A DNA stretch of 64,000 bases, from positions 62,001 through 126,000 of the forward strand of contig AAVT01000004.1 in assembly GCA_000169075.1 (NCBI GenBank), given 5' to 3'. Each line of letters starts with the position of its first letter. Within the stretch, counting starts at the first letter, position 1. The notes under the pieces were generated by a model, which had not been told where the DNA came from, did no database searches, and was given only the letters and a program-made list of their open reading frames with translations. Position numbers and translations under genes: made by a program. Source of the stretch: a marine gamma proteobacterium HTCC2143 (GTDB lineage Bacteria; Pseudomonadota; Gammaproteobacteria; Pseudomonadales; Dasaniaceae). Of the stretch, positions 1-8,488 are shown piece by piece.

Positions 1-36
1 AATTGGTTATTCGAGAAAAGACGACGAGGATTTTAA
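1..36 (+). CDS. 3' end of an upstream gene (partial)
   Basis: An open frame enters from the left edge and stops with TAA at 34-36; only eleven residues are visible, ending in a basic stretch. The next start codon lies one base after this stop, so the two genes are probably translated together. The MaoC protein that follows looks like one hot-dog half, so a partner hydratase subunit upstream is plausible, but the fragment is too short to identify. Confidence 0.45.
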   Translation, partial: NWLFEKRRRGF

Positions 37-37
37 G

Positions 38-475
38 ATGACAGTGGCCGAAAAAAGTCAGCGTTTTGCTGATGTTCGGGTTGGCGACAGTCTGCCTGAG
101 CGAGACTTCGACTGCGATAATGTGCAGTTGATGTTGTATAACGCCGTATTATGGAATGGTCACCGTATCCATTTTGATGAGCCTTATACCAAAGAGGTAG
201 AAGGTTATCCTGGTCTGGTGTTAGCTGGCCCTATGTTAGGAGATTGGTTACACCAGTGTGTTGATGAGTGGTTGGGTGATGACGGTCGTATTTTATCGGT
301 TGATTATTCTAATCGACAGGCCGCTTACGTTGGCGATACCTTAACCTCCGGTGGCACGATCACTGCGGTGCGTCCTAGCGAGCAGGAAATAGATGTCGAC
401 GTTTTTATTAAAAACAAGGAAGGCGCATTAGTGGCTCCCGGAACTATGGTGGTGCGTTTTGGCGAATCTTGGTAG
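38..475 (+). CDS. MaoC-like hot-dog fold enoyl-CoA hydratase/dehydratase
   Basis: A 145-residue single hot-dog domain protein. The motif W-N-G-H-R-I-H-F-D at about residues 39-47 matches the catalytic region of MaoC/FAS1-like hydratases (mesaconyl-CoA hydratase C-half, ChsH-type subunits), which add water to an enoyl-CoA double bond. Single-domain members usually pair with a second hot-dog subunit, perhaps the gene cut by the window edge. The ATG at 38 has GAGGA at 26-30. The gene overlaps the following thiolase by 17 bases, indicating one operon with the thiolase, DUF35 protein and Rieske oxygenase. The substrate is unknown; an aromatic or steroid side-chain CoA thioester is inferred from context. 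Confidence 0.8.
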   Translation: MTVAEKSQRFADVRVGDSLPERDFDCDNVQLMLYNAVLWNGHRIHFDEPYTKEVEGYPGLVLAGPMLGDWLHQCVDEWLGDDGRILSVDYSNRQAAYVGDTLTSGGTITAVRPSEQEIDVDVFIKNKEGALVAPGTMVVRFGESW

Positions 476-1655
476 TACCAATAAAGCAAATAAGTTGAGT
501 GGTAAAGTAGCTATTGTCGGCGTCGCTGATACCGAAGTCGGTGTGTTGCCAGATCGTACTCCAATGGAGCTTTGTGTAGAGGCCGCGCTTAAAGCGATAG
601 GGGATGCGGGTCTTAAAAAGTCGGATATTGACGGTATTTTAACCTGTAACTCCATGGTGCAGCCGTTGATGTATCACGCCGAAGCAATGGCAGAGTATCT
701 GCAGATTTTTCCGCGCTACTGCATGGCTGTTGGTGCTGGTGGTGGTACAACGTTTACGGCTATTCATCATGCGGCGTCTGCAATCGCTACGGGCATGGCG
801 GATGTTATAGTGATCTCCATGGCAGACACCATGCGCAGCGGGCTGAGTCGTGAGCAGGCTTTAAAGGTGCAAGCCTCTACAGGTCACCCAGAATTTGAAC
901 AACCTTATGGCCCTACGGTGCCGGCTTATTACGCTTTGATTGCGCAGGCGCATATGGCAGAGTTTGGCACCACACAGGAGCAGCTGGCGGCCATTGCAGT
1001 GTCGACTCGTCAGCATGCGGCCCTTAATCCCGCGGCACAAATGCGTGACTTGATTACCGTTGAGGATGTGCTGGCGTCAAGAATGATTGCTGACCCTTTA
1101 CACTTGCTGGATTGTTCTTTGGTGTCGGATGGTGGTTCAGCGATTGTTATGTGCAGCGCTGAACGAGCTGCTGATTTACCCCATGACCCCGTATATATTT
1201 TAGGTGCTGGCGAAGGACACAGCCATGAGCATATTAGCGCGGCTCGAAGTCTGACCACATCAGCCGCCAAAGAAGCCGGTGAGAGGGCTTACAATATGTC
1301 GGGCTTGAAACCTTCTGATATGGATTTTGCTCAGCTCTATGATTGTTTTACGCCGACTGTTTTAGTTGAATTGGAAGATTTAGGTTTTTGCGCAAAGGGT
1401 GAGGGGGGTGCCTTTGTTGACAGCGGTGCATTGGCTCCCGGCGGGTCATTACCTGTTAATACTCATGGCGGTTTGTTATCCCATAGTCATCCGGGCAACC
1501 CAGGTTCGATGTTTGCGTTAACAGAGTCTGTCTGGCAATTGCGGCACACCGCCGGTGAGCGACAAATCCCTAATGCTCGTCATGGGCTAGTTCATGCGCA
1601 GGGTGGGATCATGTCATCCCACACTGCATTGGTTTTATCAAGGGAGGTTAGCTAA
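459..1655 (+). CDS. SCP2/lipid-transfer type thiolase, probable retro-aldolase lacking the nucleophilic Cys
   Basis: A 398-residue thiolase-fold protein of the SCPx/lipid-transfer subfamily. The usual N-x-x-C-S-S-G nucleophile region reads G-A-G-G-G-T-T near residue 91, and the C-terminal C-x-G loop reads G-G-I-M-S-S-H, so both canonical cysteines are missing, while the N-x-H-G-G segment is kept near residue 336. Cys-less members such as Ltp2 act as aldolases on steroid side-chain CoA intermediates together with a DUF35 partner, and a DUF35 gene follows directly. The TTG at 459 overlaps the MaoC gene; a second in-frame TTG at 495 is an alternative start. Neither has a strong ribosome-binding site. 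Confidence 0.82.
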   Translation: MANLGSTNKANKLSGKVAIVGVADTEVGVLPDRTPMELCVEAALKAIGDAGLKKSDIDGILTCNSMVQPLMYHAEAMAEYLQIFPRYCMAVGAGGGTTFTAIHHAASAIATGMADVIVISMADTMRSGLSREQALKVQASTGHPEFEQPYGPTVPAYYALIAQAHMAEFGTTQEQLAAIAVSTRQHAALNPAAQMRDLITVEDVLASRMIADPLHLLDCSLVSDGGSAIVMCSAERAADLPHDPVYILGAGEGHSHEHISAARSLTTSAAKEAGERAYNMSGLKPSDMDFAQLYDCFTPTVLVELEDLGFCAKGEGGAFVDSGALAPGGSLPVNTHGGLLSHSHPGNPGSMFALTESVWQLRHTAGERQIPNARHGLVHAQGGIMSSHTALVLSREVS

Positions 1656-1656
1656 C

Positions 1657-2073
1657 ATGAATGCTCCTGAAATCGCCAAAATATTACCCCCAGACACTCT
1701 GCTTTCACGTCCCTTTTGGGAGGGGTGCCGCCAGCAGGAATTGCGCTTACAGCACTGCGCCGACTGTCATCAGTTTCAGTTTTATCCCCGTATTGTTTGT
1801 AGCCATTGCGACGGCAGTGATTTGAGCTGGCGCAAGGTCACTGGGAAAGGCCGTGTTGCCAGCTTTACCATTGTGCGTCGCGGCATCTCTCGTGCTTATG
1901 AAGCGCCGTATATAGTGGCACTCATTGACCTAGATGAAGGCCCGCGGATGATGAGCAGCGTGGTGGGCACTGAGCCTGAAACTGTAACTATCGGAGATAT
2001 TGTCGAGGTCCAGTTTAACCAGTGGGGGGAAGATTATTTAATGCCCGTGTTTCAAAAATTGGAACAAATTTAG
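1657..2073 (+). CDS. DUF35 OB-fold, zinc-ribbon acyl-CoA-binding protein
   Basis: A 138-residue protein with an N-terminal rubredoxin-like zinc ribbon (C-x2-C and C-x2-C at about residues 32-50) followed by an OB-fold, the arrangement of the DUF35 family (ChsH2 C-domain). Such proteins bind to and activate SCP2-type thiolases or aldolases. I chose ATG 1657 because AGGGAGG lies at 1641-1647 and it follows the thiolase stop by one base; a longer frame from 1594 only overlaps the thiolase. It is expected to form a complex with the upstream thiolase. Confidence 0.85.
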   Translation: MNAPEIAKILPPDTLLSRPFWEGCRQQELRLQHCADCHQFQFYPRIVCSHCDGSDLSWRKVTGKGRVASFTIVRRGISRAYEAPYIVALIDLDEGPRMMSSVVGTEPETVTIGDIVEVQFNQWGEDYLMPVFQKLEQI

Positions 2074-2090
2074 CTGCAGGAGTGACTCCC

Positions 2091-3446
2091 TTGAGTAATT
2101 CGAAGATACCTATTGCCGTCATTAACCCCGATGCACCACCAGAATCTTTGGAGGCAAAACTACCGCCGGTTGATAATGGCACTGAATGTTATTCCAAAGA
2201 CGCTTATTTCAGCAGTGACGCTATGACATCTGAGTGGGACCGAATGTGGACCGACAGTTGGTTAATAGCTGGAGTAGCGTCTGACCTCGGTAAAGTTGGT
2301 GACTTTTTCCTTTTTGAAATCCGTGAAGAATCTATTATCGTTACCCGAACGGATGAGGGCATCAAAGCCTTTTACAACGTTTGCCAGCACCGAGGTTCTA
2401 AGTTGGTTTGGGATGAGAGGGGTAATAAAAGGGTATTTGTTTGTCCGTTTCATAGCTGGAGTTTCCATAACAGCGGCAAGCTTCGGAGTATTACCGATGA
2501 GGAAACTTTTCATCCAGACGTTGTGGCTCATCGCCCCGGTCTGACACCCGTCATCTGTGAAGAGCATGCCGGTATTGTATTTATTCATATGGGTGATGAT
2601 CCCGCACCATTGGTCGAAAGTATCGGTTTGCCAGAGGGTTATCTCGAGGCTTATCGTATCGATCAGATGAAAGTAGTTCGTCACGTGCGCAGTGAGTGGG
2701 GTTCTAACTGGAAGGTTGGGGTTGAGGCTTTCTATGAGAGTTACCATCTACATTCGGTCCACCCCGAGACAAAAGGGGTGATGGCTGACCTTCATGTTCA
2801 ATATGATCTTTATCCGAGTGGTGCCAGTCGCATGATCGTACCGTTTGGAACGCCCAGTCCACGTTTGCATGATCAGGACACCGTGACCGAAGGCCTGCAA
2901 ATGATGCTGCAGGATGCGGGCGTTGACCCCGCCAATTTTAAAGGTACGGCTAAAGACGTGCGACGGGCTATTCAAGAAGGCAAGCGAGAGCGTTCTGACC
3001 GCTTGGGTCTTGAATATGAGCGGTTTGAGGATGGGCAGCTTTCAGATAGCTGGGCGACGGGTATTTTCCCCAATGTGCAAATCGGCTGCCACCCGGAAGC
3101 GCTCTTTTTTATGCGTTTTCTACCCCACGAGACCGATCCTGAACGATTTTATTACGACACGATGACAATGCTGTTGCCTGTTGATGATCCTGACTACAGT
3201 CCGCCAGGATGGATGGGCTTGCCCGAAGGCATTGATCCCAACAAATGTGAGCGGCCGAATATCGAGCATTACAGCATTGGCGAAGACGCGGGTCTGGGTC
3301 TGGTGCTGAGCCAAGATTCCACATTGCTACCCGTGGTGCAAAAAGGCATGCGTAGTCGTGGCTTTAAAGGCCAGTTGTGGGGCGAGCAAGAGCAGCGATT
3401 GCGGCACTTTCATGTAGAACTTGAGCGTCGCATGAGCGACGATTAA
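2091..3446 (+). CDS. Rieske-type aromatic ring-hydroxylating oxygenase, alpha subunit
   Basis: A 451-residue oxygenase component. The Rieske [2Fe-2S] ligands are C-Q-H and C-P-F-H in the N-terminal third. The mononuclear iron site is seen as N-W-K-x3-E and Y-H-x4-H in the central domain. Such enzymes use O2 and electrons from a separate reductase to hydroxylate aromatic, terpenoid or steroid substrates; no reductase, ferredoxin or beta subunit is visible nearby. I prefer the TTG at 2091, with CAGGAG at 2077-2082, over upstream in-frame starts that run into the DUF35 gene. It closes the operon; 114 bases separate it from the next gene. Confidence 0.87.
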   Translation: MSNSKIPIAVINPDAPPESLEAKLPPVDNGTECYSKDAYFSSDAMTSEWDRMWTDSWLIAGVASDLGKVGDFFLFEIREESIIVTRTDEGIKAFYNVCQHRGSKLVWDERGNKRVFVCPFHSWSFHNSGKLRSITDEETFHPDVVAHRPGLTPVICEEHAGIVFIHMGDDPAPLVESIGLPEGYLEAYRIDQMKVVRHVRSEWGSNWKVGVEAFYESYHLHSVHPETKGVMADLHVQYDLYPSGASRMIVPFGTPSPRLHDQDTVTEGLQMMLQDAGVDPANFKGTAKDVRRAIQEGKRERSDRLGLEYERFEDGQLSDSWATGIFPNVQIGCHPEALFFMRFLPHETDPERFYYDTMTMLLPVDDPDYSPPGWMGLPEGIDPNKCERPNIEHYSIGEDAGLGLVLSQDSTLLPVVQKGMRSRGFKGQLWGEQEQRLRHFHVELERRMSDD

Positions 3447-3560
3447 AGTCATAAGCTCCCGCTCTCAAGGGCTTTTGCCTGCTATTTGCATGACTCAATG
3501 TTAAATATTGGATCATGGTTGTCTATCTTTCTAATGATTAAATGAGTTGACGGTGGCTGT

Positions 3561-5420
3561 ATGACTTCAGTGTTACGACGTTTATTTTTGGTAGCAATAG
3601 CAATTGCTCTACCGGTGGGCGCGGCTAACCTAGTTACGGAGAAAGGTTCTAACGACGGCGAGCAGCTCTATGAAAAATACTGCGAAGACTGCCATGGCGG
3701 CGGTGTTGCCAAGGCTCCAGCACTCTCACTACTCAACATAATGTCTGCGAGCTCGGTTTATCGGGCGATGGATCAAGGCATCATGCAGCAGCAGGCTAAG
3801 GCATTAAGTGACGGCCAGAAAGTAGTGCTTGCTGAGCACCTTACGGGACAGGGTTTAGAGCAGCAGAGCATTGCACCCGCTCCGCAGTGTCAAGGTCCTG
3901 CAGCACAGTTTGACTATACGGCGCCACCGGTGTCGTTGGGTTGGGGTGTTGATCAAACTAACCAGCGTCATTACGGCAAGCATCTGACGGACATCAACGC
4001 TAACAATATCGATCAACTAGAGCTGGCTTGGGCGTTTGCTTATCCCGACGCAATTCGGGCTCGCTCAGAGCCTGCTTTGGCCGGTGGTGCTGTTTACGTA
4101 GGCAGCCAAAACGGTACGGTGTTTGCGCTGGACCAGCAGACCGGTTGCATTCGTTGGACGTTCAAGACGATTGCGGAAATACGAAATTCGATCGTAATAG
4201 AGCCTTGGACAGTTGGAAAGAACTCGAATCCAGCACTGTTTTTTGGCGATATTATCGGCAATGTTTATTCACTGAACGCCGTTACCGGTGAACTGTTGTG
4301 GCGTGATCGTCCGGATGATCACCCCAGCCTGACACTGACTGCTACACCACTACTTAACGAGGGTACATTATACGTGCCACTGTCGTCCCTAGAAGTAACT
4401 CAAGCTGCCGATCCAGGTTATGCCTGCTGTACTTTTCGTGGTGGCGTTGCTGCCTATGATGCCGCGACCGGCGAAAAGCGGTGGGTGGGTTATACCATCG
4501 ATCAAGCTCCAACAGTGGTTGGTCAAAATGCCGTTGGAACGGATCAGATAGCACCATCGGGTTCCCCTGTTTGGAATACTCCAAGCCTTGATAGTAAACG
4601 AGGGGTTATGTATGTCGGCACCGGCGAAAATTATTCGTCGCCTGCCAACGACACCAGTGATGCGATTTTGGCACTTAGCTTAAAAGATGGCAGTATTGTC
4701 TGGCGTCAGCAAATGACTCGGGGTGATGCCTGGAATATGGGCTGTGAAACGGAAGAACGCATTAACTGTCCGCCGGAAGATGGTCCGGATTACGATTTTG
4801 GGGCCGCAACAATTCTTGCGACCAACAAGGCAGGAAAAGATATTGTCCTAGCGGGCCAGAAATCTGGTGAGGTTTTTGGTCTTGATCCCGATCAGGGTGG
4901 CAAAATACTGTGGCGCGTGAAGCTGGGCAAAGGCGGTATCCAAGGTGGCGTTCACTTTGGTATGACGGTGTCTAAGGATACACTCTATGTGCCAATGTCT
5001 GACTTCGACGGCGGTCCTCGCTGGCCCGGTGTTGCCTATCCAGGCATGTTTGCGGTTGACATCACCACGGGTGAACAGCGCTGGTTCGCTCCTGCCCCGG
5101 AGATTTGTGAAGGTAGAGAGTTTTGTCAGTCGGGCTTGTCTTCCGCCTCATCCTCCATCGAGGGCGCTGTAGTTGCCGGTTCGATGGACGGGCATTTGCG
5201 CGCCTACAATTTTAACAACGGTAATGTACTTTGGGACTTTGATACGGCTATTGGCTTCAAAACGATCAATGGTGAAACGGCAAATGGTGGGTCCATGGGC
5301 GGAGCGTCAGGCCCAGTTTTTCACCGAGACATGATGTTTGTTAACTCTGGTTATGGCATCTATTTTCATATGCCGGGGAATGTTTTGTTGAATTTTCGCC
5401 TGACATCAGCAAAAGACTAG
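3561..5420 (+). CDS. Periplasmic cytochrome c / PQQ-type quinoprotein dehydrogenase (polyvinyl-alcohol-dehydrogenase-like)
   Basis: A 619-residue exported protein. It has a signal peptide (about residues 1-22), a cytochrome c domain with heme motif C-E-D-C-H near residue 41, then an eight-bladed-type quinoprotein propeller with repeated A-x-D-x-x-T-G-x-x-x-W blade motifs. The order heme domain then propeller is that of polyvinyl alcohol dehydrogenases. Adjacent cysteines in Y-A-C-C near residue 292 resemble the vicinal disulfide close to PQQ in related enzymes. It probably oxidises an alcohol in the periplasm and passes electrons to heme c. The substrate is unknown. PQQ synthesis genes are not in the window. 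Confidence 0.83.
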   Translation: MTSVLRRLFLVAIAIALPVGAANLVTEKGSNDGEQLYEKYCEDCHGGGVAKAPALSLLNIMSASSVYRAMDQGIMQQQAKALSDGQKVVLAEHLTGQGLEQQSIAPAPQCQGPAAQFDYTAPPVSLGWGVDQTNQRHYGKHLTDINANNIDQLELAWAFAYPDAIRARSEPALAGGAVYVGSQNGTVFALDQQTGCIRWTFKTIAEIRNSIVIEPWTVGKNSNPALFFGDIIGNVYSLNAVTGELLWRDRPDDHPSLTLTATPLLNEGTLYVPLSSLEVTQAADPGYACCTFRGGVAAYDAATGEKRWVGYTIDQAPTVVGQNAVGTDQIAPSGSPVWNTPSLDSKRGVMYVGTGENYSSPANDTSDAILALSLKDGSIVWRQQMTRGDAWNMGCETEERINCPPEDGPDYDFGAATILATNKAGKDIVLAGQKSGEVFGLDPDQGGKILWRVKLGKGGIQGGVHFGMTVSKDTLYVPMSDFDGGPRWPGVAYPGMFAVDITTGEQRWFAPAPEICEGREFCQSGLSSASSSIEGAVVAGSMDGHLRAYNFNNGNVLWDFDTAIGFKTINGETANGGSMGGASGPVFHRDMMFVNSGYGIYFHMPGNVLLNFRLTSAKD

Positions 5421-5625
5421 CGCAATAAGTTCGGAAACCAGTTTCGTTGAACTGGTTAAAAGGTGAGAGTGTGAGACTGAATTTGTTGGTTGATGGGAAG
5501 GAAGGTGTCGCCTTTTGAGGGGCGCGATACCCGCTAAACAAAGGGCAAGTGTGGCCGTTAGCCGTCACAAAAAACGACACATACGAGCAACGCGCCAGTT
5601 TTATGGTAATGTTTATAGGGCCACG

Positions 5626-5654
5626 TGCTGCCTCATTTTAAAAATTAGGCAGCA
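5626..5654. terminator. Near-perfect 29-nt palindrome between convergent genes
   Basis: TGCTGCCT (5626-5633) pairs with AGGCAGCA (5647-5654), and the inside ATTTT/AAAAT continues the symmetry with one mismatch. It sits between the quinoprotein gene (+, ends 5420) and the HiPIP gene (-, ends 5689), so it is best read as a bidirectional terminator or cruciform. It lacks a clean U-run. Confidence 0.5.
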
Positions 5655-5688
5655 TTAGTGGGCCAGCGTTGATCGTGGTGTTGTGTTA

Positions 5689-6006
5689 TTAAGTGGCTGG
5701 TACCCAGCCCACACACCAACCGCCTTTTGCGACCAATCTATTCTGGAACAACACACATCCCCCCCAGTCTGGAGTGTCACTATCTGCATAGAATCTGCAG
5801 TTGCCACAGATTTGATCTGCGCCGGCAACGCCGCCCTTATCGGTCCGGGTCGCGTCTGAAGCGACCTCGACATATTTTAAGGATAAAGCGGCAGGATCAT
5901 CAGCCGGTACTTTTTCTGCCGCGGACGCCGATAGGCTAACTTGACCGAGTAATGGTACTGATGCAGAGACTGCGGCGAGTTTGACAAAATTTCTTCGAGA
6001 TACCAT
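5689..6006 (-). CDS. High-potential iron-sulfur protein (HiPIP)
   Basis: A 105-residue exported electron carrier. The N-terminus carries a Tat signal (S-R-R-N-F-V-K, then a hydrophobic stretch ending A-S-A-A). The mature part has four cysteines in the HiPIP arrangement C-x2-C ... G-G-C ... G-W-C, which bind a [4Fe-4S] cluster cycling between +2 and +3. HiPIPs carry electrons in the periplasm to terminal oxidases or from periplasmic dehydrogenases. It converges with the quinoprotein dehydrogenase gene, a possible electron donor, though this link is inference. Confidence 0.92.
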   Translation of the reverse strand: MVSRRNFVKLAAVSASVPLLGQVSLSASAAEKVPADDPAALSLKYVEVASDATRTDKGGVAGADQICGNCRFYADSDTPDWGGCVLFQNRLVAKGGWCVGWVPAT

Positions 6007-6121
6007 GATTTTTCCTTATTTCGGTGACTGTGCATCTTGTACGTTGGCACTTCAAGGGAGGATCAATTATAGACTGATTTGCGTTAATCAACCCCTAGCC
6101 CGCAGACATCTGTGACAAATG

Positions 6122-6148
6122 AAAAAAGCTGGCCGCAAAGATCGGCCA
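6122..6148 (-). terminator. Rho-independent terminator downstream of the HAD gene
   Basis: On the minus strand TGGCCG, a 7-nt loop and CGGCCA form a stem, followed by GC and six U residues. It lies 107 bases after the stop of the HAD hydrolase gene and before the HiPIP gene, so it separates the two. Confidence 0.75.
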
Positions 6149-6254
6149 CACCGATGATCTATTGGCTGATGTTCGAGCCCGCAAAGTAAATGTATTCTGA
6201 TCTCTCTGTTGACACTATCACACTAATTTAACGAAGAATAAAAAGTCGAGTCTG

Positions 6255-6953
6255 TTAGGGTCTAAAAGAATCCCAATGCTTGATCGGATCCGTTTCTGGG
6301 CTTTTGTTAACGCCAGGCCGCTCACCAAAGCGGCAATAATGGCGAGCCTTCATACCAAGCTCTCTGGGCCGTTCTACATCTCGCAGAAAGTCGTCACCCA
6401 CAAACAGTATTTTATCGGGCTCAACGCCTGTCATGTTTATCGCCGTCTGATAAATCGGGGCTTCAGGTTTTTTCGAATTTAGCTCAGCGCTATCAATAAC
6501 AAACTCGAAATAATCTGCCAAATCCAACTGTTCGAGAAATTTCTTCGGCCACCCGGGAAGAAAAAAATTCGATACGACGCCTAATTTTGCAATAGGCGCC
6601 CAGGCCTTCAACATAGCTTCGACACCACGAGTTAAGCGAATCGTATCAATATAGGTAACGGAAAAAAGATCTAACATCTGCGTCACTAACACCGCTACAT
6701 CTTGATCTGATATGTTTTCTTGTTTGCGAAAAAGCGCGGCCAACCTGACGTCCAAATGGACTTCGCTATCGTCTTGCCACCAGTTCATTTCCCTAGACTG
6801 AGTGTAAGCAAGCCGAAAAGCCTCGACTGAGGCAAACACGCCTGCCTCAACGGGTAAATGTTGAATTGTTGTCAGTCCATCAATAGAGCCTGCCTGATCG
6901 AAGTCATCTACTAAGGTGTTAAAACAGTCAAATAGTATCCAGTTTGTTGTCAA
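6255..6953 (-). CDS. HAD-superfamily hydrolase (haloacid-dehalogenase-like)
   Basis: A 232-residue soluble hydrolase. Motif I is F-D-C-F-N-T-L with the nucleophile at Asp9. The second acidic position of phosphatases (D-x-D) is replaced by Phe, as in L-2-haloacid dehalogenases and some REG-2-like proteins. S-N-F (motif II), K-K (motif III) and G-D-D-F-x-x-D (motif IV, about residue 190) are present. It could be a dehalogenase or a phosphatase of unusual type; the substrate cannot be predicted. The PilZ-like gene lies 83 bases upstream on the same strand and may be co-transcribed. Confidence 0.8.
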   Translation of the reverse strand: MTTNWILFDCFNTLVDDFDQAGSIDGLTTIQHLPVEAGVFASVEAFRLAYTQSREMNWWQDDSEVHLDVRLAALFRKQENISDQDVAVLVTQMLDLFSVTYIDTIRLTRGVEAMLKAWAPIAKLGVVSNFFLPGWPKKFLEQLDLADYFEFVIDSAELNSKKPEAPIYQTAINMTGVEPDKILFVGDDFLRDVERPRELGMKARHYCRFGERPGVNKSPETDPIKHWDSFRP

Positions 6954-7036
6954 GATAAATACCTATGGTCGACGGAATGTGGAGTTTTTCACATCAATAG
7001 CTCAATGCTTACGTTGCGGAGTTATTGATAGATAGT

Positions 7037-7801
7037 TTAGTTTAAGCGCTGAACTTGACGTATATAAAAGCTTTCGACCTCTCGGATAATTGATCGAAGA
7101 TCGCGATCTACCTTTTCATCCGCGGCCAACAGAAAGTGCAGACCAACGGCACAAGTGCGGGTATCAGTATGACGAACGTCAGCCGCAAGTGTCAGGCTCA
7201 CATCGCCCAAACTCAAAGACAGATAAGTTTCGTCGCCCATCGCTATCTTTTCGAATTCATCTGAAGTCAGTACGATGCGCGCACCTTCTCTATTGATGTC
7301 CTGGAGTTCTCCTTTAAGCCATACATCTGGCTTTGGGGACAACGCTATGATTACGCCAACGGCCTTAACGACAGGCACCCGATATAGAGACCTTTGTCCC
7401 GCCCCTTCAATGGAGTCGGGTAAAAAGATGTGCATTTCAACCAGATTGTCGGCTATTAATGTTGACTGTTTGACACTGGATAAAAAAATATGGGGCTGCG
7501 AATTATAATTTAATGCAACAGAGCAGACCGCACCAGCAGGAAGCAGTGCGCGAACCTCATTAAGTTGTATTTCTATGATTATTGACGTGTCATTGCGACT
7601 TTTAAAGGTTCCGGGCCACGAGGAAGAAATTTCTGTATTGTCCATAATCAACGGTATTTTTTTCGAACAGGCCTGGTCTAATATCTCGTTGACAAGGCGT
7701 TTCCTCCTGTGCTTTTGAGGTTCCGTTGGCGTTGATGGTCCTGCCATCTTTTTTGGCGCCTTGTTCATCAAGGATGTTATGGTCGTCAACCAACTAGACA
7801 T
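7037..7801 (-). CDS. PilZ-domain-like protein, possible c-di-GMP receptor
   Basis: A 254-residue cytoplasmic protein with a YcgR-like two-part layout: an N-terminal beta domain (about residues 40-130) and a C-terminal PilZ-like domain (about 135-235). The c-di-GMP signature R-x3-R is present at 137-141 (R-S-L-Y-R). The second signature, normally D/N-x-S-x-x-G, is D-I-N-R-E-G at 168-173, with Asn in place of Ser, so binding may be weak. The first 35 residues are basic and Pro-rich. YcgR-type proteins link c-di-GMP to flagellar or surface behaviour. No partner gene is adjacent. Confidence 0.68.
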   Translation of the reverse strand: MSSWLTTITSLMNKAPKKMAGPSTPTEPQKHRRKRLVNEILDQACSKKIPLIMDNTEISSSWPGTFKSRNDTSIIIEIQLNEVRALLPAGAVCSVALNYNSQPHIFLSSVKQSTLIADNLVEMHIFLPDSIEGAGQRSLYRVPVVKAVGVIIALSPKPDVWLKGELQDINREGARIVLTSDEFEKIAMGDETYLSLSLGDVSLTLAADVRHTDTRTCAVGLHFLLAADEKVDRDLRSIIREVESFYIRQVQRLN

Positions 7802-8488
7802 AATGTTGCCCCGTCTTGTGTTGACCGTCTAAGAGGAACGACGGTTAATAGAATAAATAATCCTCTCCCGCTTTAATACCTACTTAAGCCATAAACCTAA
7901 ACCAATCCTGGTCAGGGGGCGAAGTCGGTTCGGTATGTTTGGTCTTGGTCACTTAACGTATTTGACCCTAGTGACCATTGAGCATTGAGCATTCCGAACT
8001 TCCAATATACCCAATACCAGTTTAACACGCTCAAAAAATGAGGGCGATGAGAAATACCAGTATGGCAATATTAACGTAGCGATCATGGAAGCAACCACGG
8101 ATGGATACCAACATAGCGGTCTGTTAATGAGCATGACTTGTTGTATTGCAACTTTGAAAGGGTCCTTTGATCCTGCGTGCTGCAGGCTTGGATAGAAGAC
8201 CTCAATAACGGACGACCGATACGTCTTCACCCTCACTCAGATGTGTTCAATATTCTGTCATGGCGGTGAACGTTAAGAGTGACAACGACCTTCTTGGCCG
8301 TATACTCCACGAGATGATATATCTTACGAGCTCAGTGCTTAGAGCCTGCGAGAGCTTGAGGTGGACGGTTGTTCCTTCTATAATCGCTCGCCCATAAAAT
8401 TGCTGCGAAATAGAGGCTGTATGTTTTCGAAAGTACAGTGGTGTCTTCTAAGCGCAGATTTAAAAATAGAGTTATCAAAGGAAAATCT
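7802..8488. other. Intergenic region, 687 bp, no convincing gene
   Basis: It separates the divergent PilZ-like and DUF2237 genes. It contains a short tandem repeat with unit ATTGAGC at about 7977-7995 and a minus-strand open frame (7949-8236) that resembles no family I know and has no clear ribosome-binding site. Promoters for both flanking genes must lie here. Confidence 0.5.

Noticed and set aside
7949..8236. 95-codon minus-strand frame in the gap between PilZ-like and DUF2237 genes
   Set aside because: No recognised family, no clear ribosome-binding site, and its last part is coded by a short tandem repeat; probably chance.
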